NCBI GenBank assembly: GCA_021838065.1
Contig: JAKCEJ010000115.1
Location: 1-8,444, forward strand
From: Pseudomonadota bacterium
GTDB taxonomy: Bacteria > Pseudomonadota > Gammaproteobacteria > Steroidobacterales > Steroidobacteraceae
DNA length: 8,444 nt
Direction: 5' to 3'
The position numbers and the translations under genes are program-made. How positions within the stretch are numbered: the stretch's first letter is position 1; each line of letters opens with the position of its first letter. The notes beneath the pieces are model-generated. The model had not been told where the DNA came from. It was given only the letters and a program-made list of their open reading frames with translations, and ran no database searches. Below, piece by piece: positions 1 through 5,574 of this stretch.

Positions 1-603
1 CCATATGCTCGCCGCCACGTCTCGCCCGCCGATCCGCACCGTGACGGTGACCCAGTGACCCGCGCCGTCAAGCACCGGCTCGACCGGCAGGTCACGGGGA
101 TCATGCGGCTTGTACTCGGCGTGCTGGACGCCGTCGTCATCGACGGTCTGGGTGAAGTAGCCCTGCTCGTAGAGCAGCCCCACCGCCACGAAGTGCGCGC
201 CGGCGTCGCTCGCGGCCTTGCAGTAGTCCCCGGCGAGCACGCCGAGTCCGCCGGAATAGATCGGGAAGCTCTCGTGGAAGCCGTATTCGGCGCAAAAGTA
301 CGCCACCAGCGGCTCGTCCGCCGGCGGCCGGGCGGCCAGGTACGTATCGAGCAGCTGCAGCGCGGCGGCGTAGCGGCCGAGGTACTGCCGGTCTGCGGCG
401 GCCCCATCCAGCGCGGACTGGCGCACGCAGCGCAGCATCAGCCGGGGGTTGCCGCCGCACTGTTTCCACAGCTCAGGCTCCAGGTCCTCGAACAGGGCGC
501 GGATCGGCCGGTGCCAGCTGAAGAAGAGGTTGCTGGCGAGCTCCGGCAGGCGCGAGAGCGCCTCGGGAACGACGGGGGTGATTTCGAGCAGGGTATTGCG
601 CAT
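1..603 (-). CDS. glgP: Alpha-glucan (glycogen) phosphorylase, N-terminal 201 residues; 3' end outside the window
   Basis: This is the start of a phosphorylase that releases glucose-1-phosphate from glycogen or maltodextrin in the cytoplasm (GT35 family, with the extra N-terminal domain known as DUF3417). Reading the minus strand from the ATG at 603-601, the frame stays open for exactly 201 codons to the window edge. Visible family signatures are LASNLFFSWH at residues 22-31 (DUF3417 region), YFCAEYGFHES at 102-112 and PIYSGGLGVLAGD at 114-126, followed by a GLLYEQGYF segment. These are typical of the shorter bacterial alpha-glucan phosphorylases rather than the E. coli GlgP/MalP length class. 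The pyridoxal-phosphate lysine lies in the missing C-terminal part. The start was chosen because the DUF3417 motif begins about 20 residues in, as usual; the Shine-Dalgarno is poor. It is divergent from the DUF192 gene. Identity is firm; the exact substrate (glycogen or maltodextrin) is not decided. Confidence 0.93.
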   Translation of the reverse strand, partial: MRNTLLEITPVVPEALSRLPELASNLFFSWHRPIRALFEDLEPELWKQCGGNPRLMLRCVRQSALDGAAADRQYLGRYAAALQLLDTYLAARPPADEPLVAYFCAEYGFHESFPIYSGGLGVLAGDYCKAASDAGAHFVAVGLLYEQGYFTQTVDDDGVQHAEYKPHDPRDLPVEPVLDGAGHWVTVTVRIGGRDVAASIW

Positions 604-642
604 GGCACCAGAAATGGAAGCGAAACGTGGGTTAATCCCGAA

Positions 643-648
643 GTCTAG
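643..648 (-). promoter_or_regulatory. Possible -10 box for the phosphorylase gene
   Basis: On the minus strand the hexamer TAGACT (4 of 6 matches to TATAAT, preceded by GGC) sits 40 bases upstream of the phosphorylase ATG. No convincing -35 is seen at 16-18 bases. It is the most promoter-like hexamer in this half of the 182-base divergent gap. Confidence 0.25.
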
Positions 649-746
649 CCGCTTCGCACCCTGACTGCCCGGACCAAGGGGCCGCAAGAATCGTGCGCGT
701 GGCCGGACGGCTGCGCCGCGAGGGAGCGCGCAGACCCGGCCGCCTG

Positions 747-760
747 TGCGACAATTATCA
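747..760 (+). promoter_or_regulatory. Possible extended -10 element for the DUF192 gene
   Basis: The plus strand reads TG-C-GACAAT (747-755), an extended -10 arrangement with 4 of 6 matches to TATAAT, about 30 bases upstream of the DUF192 start. The same AT-rich patch reads TGATAAT on the minus strand (760-754), so it could also serve the divergent phosphorylase gene. No good -35 is visible on either strand. Confidence 0.25.
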
Positions 761-785
761 CGAACTACGCGGAGGGGGACGCGTC

Positions 786-1289
786 ATGACGAAGGGTCTG
801 AGCACTCGGGGCGGCGGGGCCGCGCTGCTGGCCGCAGGTCTTCTTGCCGTGCTCGCGCCTGTGGGCGGCCGCGCACAGACGGCGCCGCTGGAGAACCTCG
901 ATCACTTCCCGCGCACCACGCTCACCATCGAGGCGGCGGGGCATCCGTACCGGTTCAAGGTGTGGATCGCCAATACCCCCTCGCGCCAGGTGCAGGGGCT
1001 GATGTTCGTGCGCGATCTGCCGGCCGATCAGGGCATGATCTTTCCGATGCGCCCGCCGAGCGTCGCGCAGTTCTGGATGGCCAACACGTACATTCCCCTC
1101 GACATGCTGTTCGTGGCGCCGGACGGGCGCATCGAGAAGATCACCGCGAACGCCAAGCCGTTTTCGCTGAAGACGATCAGCTCCGGCGCGCCCGTCGAGG
1201 CGGTGATCGAGATCCGGGGCGGCGAGGCGAAGAAACTGGGAATCACGGTCGGCTCGCTCGCCCGCTGGGTGCGCGGCCAGTCGAAATAA
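786..1289 (+). CDS. Exported DUF192 (UPF0127) protein
   Basis: A 167-residue protein with an N-terminal signal peptide (hydrophobic stretch AALLAAGLLAVLAPVGG at about residues 12-28, likely cleaved near GGRA-QT at 30/31), followed by one DUF192 domain at about residues 44-160. Family hallmarks are GLMFVRDLPADQGMIFPM (71-88), the FWMANTYIPLDMLFV segment (96-110) with its WM-N-pattern, and a closing EIRGGEAKKLGITVG. DUF192 is a small beta-barrel domain of unknown function, often exported in proteobacteria; no reaction can be assigned. I chose the ATG at 786 over an upstream in-frame ATG at 693. The sequence GGAGGGGG at 771-778 is a strong Shine-Dalgarno at good spacing, and only this start puts the signal peptide at the N-terminus. 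The gene stands alone: the phosphorylase is divergent, and a 477-base gap follows. Confidence 0.92.
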   Translation: MTKGLSTRGGGAALLAAGLLAVLAPVGGRAQTAPLENLDHFPRTTLTIEAAGHPYRFKVWIANTPSRQVQGLMFVRDLPADQGMIFPMRPPSVAQFWMANTYIPLDMLFVAPDGRIEKITANAKPFSLKTISSGAPVEAVIEIRGGEAKKLGITVGSLARWVRGQSK

Positions 1290-1322
1290 TCGACTCGTCG
1301 AGGCATTGATTCGCTTGGTCGC

Positions 1323-1338
1323 GCGCCGGGCCCGGCGC
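1323..1338. repeat. Perfect 16-base GC palindrome
   Basis: GCGCCGGGCCCGGCGC is its own reverse complement. It lies 34 bases after the DUF192 stop codon. With no loop and no T-tract it is not a standard intrinsic terminator; it may be part of a transcript-end structure or chance in a high-GC region. Confidence 0.5.
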
Positions 1339-1493
1339 CGCGCAGCCGCCCGCCCCGGTCCTGTCTGCTCGCGCGGGAGATTCCCCGCCGATTCGCCCCG
1401 CCCAGCTACCCGATGCATGGCTGCAACACGCTGCTCCAGCGGGCGTCACATGCGCGCAACATCGTCTTCGCTGTGGGGGCGTGTACAAAAAAG

Positions 1494-1511
1494 TGATGAT
1501 AATCAGATAGA
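1494..1511 (+). promoter_or_regulatory. AT-rich patch with GATAAT -10 and Fur-like half-site
   Basis: The patch contains GATAAT (1498-1503, 5 of 6 matches to TATAAT) inside TGATAATC (1497-1504). That is a perfect left half of the 7-1-7 Fur pattern plus its centre, but the right half matches only 2 of 7. There is also a TGAT-N4-ATCA dyad at 1494-1505. No -35 hexamer is seen upstream. Fur control would fit a TonB-dependent receptor next to a PiuC-type protein, but the match is weak. If this is the promoter, the leader is about 255 bases long. Confidence 0.3.
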
Positions 1512-1546
1512 TGTCCGCGAAAAATTTCTTCGCTCCCTGCGGACGT
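1511..1546 (+). other. Possible stem-loop in the receptor leader
   Basis: ATGTCCGC (1511-1518) can pair with GCGGACGT (1539-1546), eight pairs with one G-U. Within the loop, GCGAA (1517-1521) and TTCGC (1529-1533) form an alternative dyad. It would sit at the very 5' end of a transcript starting from the GATAAT box at 1498. Confidence 0.35.
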
Positions 1547-1603
1547 TGCGTTGAAACTTTCCGGGCCGAGGACGGTCGTATACCGTTAACCACAGTATCC
1601 GAC

Positions 1604-1620
1604 GGGCCAGGTCTTGGCCC
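1604..1620 (+). other. Stem-loop in the receptor leader
   Basis: GGGCCA-GGTCT-TGGCCC is a perfect 6-base stem with a 5-base loop, about 147 bases before the receptor start. There is no T-tract after it. A short direct repeat, CCGAGGAC, occurs at 1566-1573 and 1620-1627, on either side of the hairpin. Confidence 0.4.
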
Positions 1621-1766
1621 CGAGGACCGCGAAGCGAAACAGGGAAGATGCCGAACCAGTACGGAAACCCCCGCCGCATAGGAATCAGCCCAAGGGAATC
1701 GGGACAACAACGATCAACTGATGCCAACGACAAGACGCCCTTCCTGGGGCGCCACGGAGTGAATTC

Positions 1767-4586
1767 ATGACTGGAAATGACAATGTCAGACAGGCTGTGA
1801 GGCGTGCGCTCGCAGCGGGTGCCGTCGCCGTGATCGGCGCCGGCGCGTTGGTCGCGAATGCGAAGCCGGCGCCGACGCCTAAACCGCAGGCGCAATCGCA
1901 GGCGGTTCCGGCTCCGAAGCAGAGCAAGAACCAGAACGCGGAGGCGATGCAGCTGCAGACCATCGTGGTCACCGGCACCTTGATCCCGAGGCCGGCGTCC
2001 GAGACCGCGGCGGCCATCACGATCATCAGCGCAGACACCCTGAAGAACCAGGGCCTGACGAATGTCGAGCAGGCGGTCGATCAGGTGACCTCGAACATTC
2101 CCGGGATCAACGTCGCGCAGTCCGTCTCGACCTTCACCGGCGGCGGCTCCTTCGCCGACCTGCGCGGCCTCGGCCCCGGCCGCACCCTCGTGCTGCTCGA
2201 CGGCCATCGGCTCGCGAACAACGTGGTCCAGGGCGACTCGGTCGATCTGAACGGCATCCCGTTCTCGGCCATCCAGAGCATGCAGGTGCTGCGCGAGGGC
2301 GCCTCGGCGCTGTACGGCTCGGATGCGATCGCCGGTGTGATCAACTTCATCACCAAGAAGGATTACCAGGGCGGCGATGTCCAGGTCGACATCAACCACC
2401 CGCAGCAGGCCGGCGGCGGCTCGGGCAACCTGAGCTTCACCTGGGGGCACGGCAGTCTCGCGCGCGACGGCTATAACTTCATGATCACCGGCAGCTACAG
2501 CAAGCAGCAGGAGCTGAAGGCGCAGCAGCGCTCCTTCGCCGCCACGGGCTATAACCCGGCGCAGGGTCTGGAGAACCTCAACGGGCCGTTCGGCCCCTGG
2601 CCCGGAAGCTATCTGGATGCCCAGAACAATCTCTGGCAGGTCGGCTACCCGACCTGTGCCGGCAATCCGTTCCTGACTACGCAGCCTGGCTACTGCGCCT
2701 ACGAGTACTCCGCCGCGGTGGACCTGATCCCGGCATCGAGCGAGTTGTCGGGACTGATGTCCTTCACCAAGTCGCTGCCGGATAACAACACCCTGCGCCT
2801 GCAGTACTTCTACACGCGCTCCAAGGTGACCACGTGGGGCGGGCCCATCACTTACGGGTTCGCCATGACGCCCGCGGCCGACCCGACCTACTACCCGACG
2901 GCCAGCCAGTCGACGTGCCTCTTCAACGTGAACGGCGGCCCGTGCGGCGGTGCGCCGGATCTGACCAGCGCCAGCGGCATCACCGCGTTCTGGACCGATC
3001 CGAACAACAACCGCTACTCGAACGACCTCAATACCGAGCAGCGCGTGCTGCTGACGTTTGCCGGCGACAACGACGGTTGGAGCTACGCGACGACGTTCAA
3101 TTACAGTGTGAACGAGAACACGGCGGGTGTCACCGAAGGCTACCCCAACGAGGCGATGCTTGCGCCGAACGGCGTCCTCAGCAATCTGATCAACCCGTTC
3201 GGCCCACAGAGCTCGGCCGGGCAGAACCTGATCAACAGCTCGTATCTGAACGGCGTGTACGCCAATGGCACGCTGCAGCACTGGAGCATCGGCGGGCACG
3301 CACGACATCGGCTGGGCGATGCCTTCTACAAGGGACATCCGGCAGAGCTGGCGATCGGCGTCAACGCGCGCGTCGACCGCATCAACTTCGCCTCGACGCC
3401 TTTGGCGAGCACGCTGTACTCGGCGCTGTTCTATCCGCCGAATGCGATCCAGGGGTCCCGCCAGGCACAGGCCGTGTACGCGGAGCTGTACGTGCCGATG
3501 AGCAGCCACTTGGACCTGACGATCTCGGATCGCGAGGACCGGTACAGCGATTTCGGCATGACCAACAACGGGAAGCTGGCGGTGCGCTATCAGCCGTCCC
3601 GCTACGTGACCTTCCGGGCGGCGGCCTCCACCGGCTTCCGTGCTCCCTCGCTCACCAATCTCTATTCTCCGAACACCTTCGGTGCGACCGGCGGCACCAT
3701 GGGCCAGGGAAACCCGTACTGCTCCTCGGGGAGCTACAACGCGGAGTTCACCCAGCTGGTCTGCGGGTCGCAGGGGATGGCGGTGTATGGCGGCAACCGG
3801 CATCTGAAGCCGGAGACATCGGAGAATTTCGATTTCGGTGTCATCGTCGAGCCGATCGCCAACCTGGGCATCACGCTCGATTACTACAAGATCCTCATCA
3901 AGAACGCCATTGGCGGGGTTCCGAGCGCGGCGATCTATGCAAACCCGTCCCTGTTTGCCAACCAGTACGTACTGAACAGTGCCGGCTCGCTCACCCCGGC
4001 GCCGGCCGCCCCCTTGGACTGCAGCCCAAGCTACACGGTCGCGAGCTGCGGATACATCCTGCAGACCGGGCAGAACACCGGCGGGGTCAGCACCGACGGA
4101 TTCGATCTGAGCGTGCAGTACTTCATGAATACGCGCTACGGAACGTTCCGCGCGGACCTCGAAGGGACGCTGGTGACGCAGTTCCACCTGCAGGAGTACA
4201 CCGGTGGGCCGCAGATCGATCTGCTGGGCTGGTACAACCAGGGCAATCAGCCGGCGATCCGCTGGCAGCACGTGCTGCGGCTCGGCTGGACGAGCCCGCA
4301 GGGGCAGTGGGGCGCGGGAGTGACCAACCACTTCTTCTCGCACTACATCGACGAGTATCCGAACGCGGCGGGCAATCAGCGCATCGTCGGCAATCAGTCG
4401 ACCTGGGGCGTGTTCACGTCCTACAAGCCGATTCGCCCGCTCACCGTCCTGTTTGGAATTCGGAACGTGTTCGGTCAGGTTCCGCCCTTCTCCAACCAGA
4501 CGGGCAACTGGCCGGCGGGCTACAACCCGGTCTACTCGGACCCGCTGCTGCGGACCTTCTACCTCAACATGAACTACCGGTTCTGA
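1767..4586 (+). CDS. TonB-dependent outer membrane receptor
   Basis: A 939-residue outer-membrane active transporter that would use TonB/ExbBD energy to import a ligand into the periplasm. Order of parts: a signal peptide (1 to about 32, ending VANA); a Pro/Ala/Lys/Gln-rich spacer (33-60); a TonB-box-like LQTIVVTG (63-70); a plug domain (about 77-200) with LRGLGPGRTLVLLDGHR and LREGASALYGSDAIAGVINF patterns; then a beta-barrel with STGFRAPSLTNLY (621-633) and HLKPETSENFDFG (679-691). It ends in an aromatic residue (NYRF), as outer-membrane barrels do. Eight cysteines fall in four close pairs (297/310, 384/393, 652/666, 752/761), probably disulfides in surface loops. The ATG at 1767 has GGAG 7 bases upstream. 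Palindromes and a terminator follow, so it is probably transcribed alone. The ligand is unknown: siderophore, peptide and glycan are all possible. Confidence 0.95.
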   Translation: MTGNDNVRQAVRRALAAGAVAVIGAGALVANAKPAPTPKPQAQSQAVPAPKQSKNQNAEAMQLQTIVVTGTLIPRPASETAAAITIISADTLKNQGLTNVEQAVDQVTSNIPGINVAQSVSTFTGGGSFADLRGLGPGRTLVLLDGHRLANNVVQGDSVDLNGIPFSAIQSMQVLREGASALYGSDAIAGVINFITKKDYQGGDVQVDINHPQQAGGGSGNLSFTWGHGSLARDGYNFMITGSYSKQQELKAQQRSFAATGYNPAQGLENLNGPFGPWPGSYLDAQNNLWQVGYPTCAGNPFLTTQPGYCAYEYSAAVDLIPASSELSGLMSFTKSLPDNNTLRLQYFYTRSKVTTWGGPITYGFAMTPAADPTYYPTASQSTCLFNVNGGPCGGAPDLTSASGITAFWTDPNNNRYSNDLNTEQRVLLTFAGDNDGWSYATTFNYSVNENTAGVTEGYPNEAMLAPNGVLSNLINPFGPQSSAGQNLINSSYLNGVYANGTLQHWSIGGHARHRLGDAFYKGHPAELAIGVNARVDRINFASTPLASTLYSALFYPPNAIQGSRQAQAVYAELYVPMSSHLDLTISDREDRYSDFGMTNNGKLAVRYQPSRYVTFRAAASTGFRAPSLTNLYSPNTFGATGGTMGQGNPYCSSGSYNAEFTQLVCGSQGMAVYGGNRHLKPETSENFDFGVIVEPIANLGITLDYYKILIKNAIGGVPSAAIYANPSLFANQYVLNSAGSLTPAPAAPLDCSPSYTVASCGYILQTGQNTGGVSTDGFDLSVQYFMNTRYGTFRADLEGTLVTQFHLQEYTGGPQIDLLGWYNQGNQPAIRWQHVLRLGWTSPQGQWGAGVTNHFFSHYIDEYPNAAGNQRIVGNQSTWGVFTSYKPIRPLTVLFGIRNVFGQVPPFSNQTGNWPAGYNPVYSDPLLRTFYLNMNYRF

Positions 4587-4596
4587 TTGAGCGAAG

Positions 4597-4606
4597 GGCT
4601 TAAGCC
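4597..4606. repeat. Palindrome GGCTTAAGCC after the receptor stop
   Basis: A perfect 10-base palindrome 11 bases beyond the receptor stop codon, the first of a run of short palindromes up to about 4660. Confidence 0.4.
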
Positions 4607-4610
4607 TCTG

Positions 4611-4640
4611 CCGGGTACCCGCCATTCGGCGGGTACCCGG
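4611..4640. repeat. Long perfect inverted repeat (13-base arms, 4-base loop)
   Basis: CCGGGTACCCGCC (4611-4623), loop ATTC, then GGCGGGTACCCGG (4628-4640). Each arm itself contains the palindrome GGGTACCC. It partly overlaps CCGGATCCGG (4637-4646) and is followed by GGCATGCC. It would form a very stable hairpin in RNA but lacks a T-tract. It may protect the 3' end of the receptor mRNA, aid termination, or be a REP-like element. Confidence 0.7.
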
Positions 4641-4708
4641 ATCCGGCGGCAGGCATGCCGGGCTCGCCCGCCATCGGGTCCGCCGGAGCCGATCTGATGC
4701 TCGATTCG

Positions 4709-4737
4709 AAGCCCTGCCTCGCGCAGGGCTTTTTTTT
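4709..4737 (+). terminator. Strong intrinsic terminator of the receptor gene
   Basis: AAGCCCTGC (4709-4717) pairs perfectly with GCAGGGCTT (4723-4731) around a 5-base loop, and an unbroken run of eight T spans 4730-4737. This is a textbook rho-independent terminator 122 bases after the receptor stop. There is no matching T-tract on the opposite strand, so it acts on plus-strand transcripts. It separates the receptor from the hydroxylase/sulfotransferase operon. Confidence 0.92.
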
Positions 4738-4868
4738 CAGATGAGAGCCGCCTCGGTGGCGGGGCGAGCGGGCAGCCGGCGCCGCGGATGCGCCGGGCCC
4801 CGGGGCTCGGCGCAGGGGTCGCTCGCAGGGGTCCGCTGGGGGCTGAGCCGGCGCGAGCGCCGCGCGGC

Positions 4869-4874
4869 TATACT
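4869..4874 (+). promoter_or_regulatory. -10 box of the hydroxylase/sulfotransferase operon
   Basis: TATACT (5 of 6 matches to TATAAT) in an otherwise very GC-rich stretch, 34 bases before the hydroxylase ATG and downstream of the terminator. No clear -35 lies at 17 bases. Its position just upstream of the chosen start supports that start over a longer in-frame extension beginning at 4741. Confidence 0.5.
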
Positions 4875-4908
4875 GGCCGGTGAAGCTGTCCGCAGGGGCG
4901 TACCGGCG

Positions 4909-5574
4909 ATGTTTCTGCAAATCGAGGAATTCCTGACGGCCGCCGAGGTGAGCTCGGTGCGCGAGCTCGCGCGCCTGACGCGCTTCATCGACGGCCGCAG
5001 CTCCAATCCGCACAATCACACCAAGTCCAGCCTGATCCCCGATCCGGCCGACCCCCATGCGCAGCGGGCCGGGCAGATCGCGCTCGGGGCCTTTCAGCGC
5101 AGCGAGACGGCGCGCGATTTCGTCTTCCCGCGGCGCATCGCGGTGCCGCAGGTGGTGCGCTACGGTGAGGGCATGGGCTACGGGGCGCACGTCGATGCCG
5201 CCTTCATGGCGGTCGGTCAGCAGCCGCTGCGCTCGGACGTCTCGTGCACGCTGTTCATCGGCGATCCGTCGAGCTACGGCGGCGGCGAGCTGGTCATCTA
5301 TCTCGGCTCGCAGGAAGTGCGCATCAAGGGCAAGCCGGGCGAGGCGGTCCTGTATCCGTCCACGACCCTGCACGAGGTGGCGCCGGTGACCGCCGGGGAG
5401 CGCCTCGTGATGATCACTTTCATCGAGAGCCAGATCGCCGATCCGGCGCGGCGCGAACTGCTCTACACCCTGAACGAGGTGCGGGCGCTCGAGGGGGCGA
5501 AGCTCGAGTGGGGCAACCGCATGCGGCTCGAATACGTCGCGGCCAACCTGCAGCGCATGTGGGCTGAGCCATGA
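4909..5574 (+). CDS. Fe(II)/2-oxoglutarate-dependent PKHD-type hydroxylase (PiuC/YbiX family)
   Basis: A 221-residue cytoplasmic dioxygenase of the prolyl-4-hydroxylase-like fold; family members are about 225 residues. It would couple 2-oxoglutarate decarboxylation to hydroxylation of an unidentified substrate. The iron ligands H94, D96 (in YGAHVDAAF) and H155 (in YPSTTLHEVAPV) and the 2-oxoglutarate-binding R165 are all present with family spacing. So are CTLFIGDPSSYGGGELVIY and the YbiX-like C-terminal domain. The usual VKNN-Q segment near residue 40 is replaced by a divergent NPHNHTKSSLI region. The frame is open back to 4741, but the ATG at 4909 gives the family N-terminus (MFLQIEEFL), has AGGGG at 4894-4898 and follows the -10 at 4869. 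PiuC-type genes are often beside TonB-dependent siderophore receptors, as here. The stop overlaps the next start (ATGA). Confidence 0.9.
   Translation: MFLQIEEFLTAAEVSSVRELARLTRFIDGRSSNPHNHTKSSLIPDPADPHAQRAGQIALGAFQRSETARDFVFPRRIAVPQVVRYGEGMGYGAHVDAAFMAVGQQPLRSDVSCTLFIGDPSSYGGGELVIYLGSQEVRIKGKPGEAVLYPSTTLHEVAPVTAGERLVMITFIESQIADPARRELLYTLNEVRALEGAKLEWGNRMRLEYVAANLQRMWAEP

Larger units (their letters stand above)
1290..1766. other. Gene-free stretch before the TonB-dependent receptor
   Basis: I find no credible gene in these 477 bases: open frames on both strands have arginine/serine-rich shadow composition and no domain pattern. It starts GC-rich, with a perfect 16-base palindrome at 1323-1338. 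It then becomes distinctly AT-rich at about 1485-1530, and ends in a stem-loop-bearing part up to the receptor's Shine-Dalgarno (GGAG at 1756-1759, 7 bases before the ATG). No T-tract terminator for the DUF192 gene was found. No cobalamin riboswitch core was recognised, although the downstream gene is a TonB-dependent receptor. Confidence 0.6.

Noticed and set aside
55..648. Plus-strand open frame across the phosphorylase gene
   Set aside because: The minus strand encodes clear phosphorylase motifs; this frame is its antisense shadow.
693..785. 31-residue N-terminal extension of the DUF192 protein
   Set aside because: It would bury the signal peptide and has no Shine-Dalgarno, while GGAGGGGG sits just before the ATG at 786.
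1371..1390. GCGGGA...TCCCCGC hairpin as terminator for the DUF192 gene
   Set aside because: Short, imperfect stem with no following T-tract.
1243..1710. Possible small peptide gene (sulfation or hydroxylation substrate) in the gap before the receptor
   Set aside because: The minus-strand frame runs antisense into the DUF192 gene, has no Shine-Dalgarno or leader/core pattern, and no tyrosine-rich acidic motif typical of sulfated peptides.
1500..1766. Cobalamin or other known riboswitch in the receptor leader
   Set aside because: I looked for the conserved B12-box core and could not find it; only simple stem-loops are visible.
1503..4625. A 1040-codon open frame on the minus strand, opposite the TonB-dependent receptor
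   Set aside because: It mirrors the receptor's GC-rich codon pattern, has Arg/Val/Ala-rich shadow composition and no domain signature, while the plus-strand protein has many receptor motifs.
4741..4908. 56-residue N-terminal extension of the PiuC/YbiX-type hydroxylase
   Set aside because: Arg/Gly/Ala-rich, not family-like, and it contains the -10 box; the start at 4909 gives the family N-terminus.
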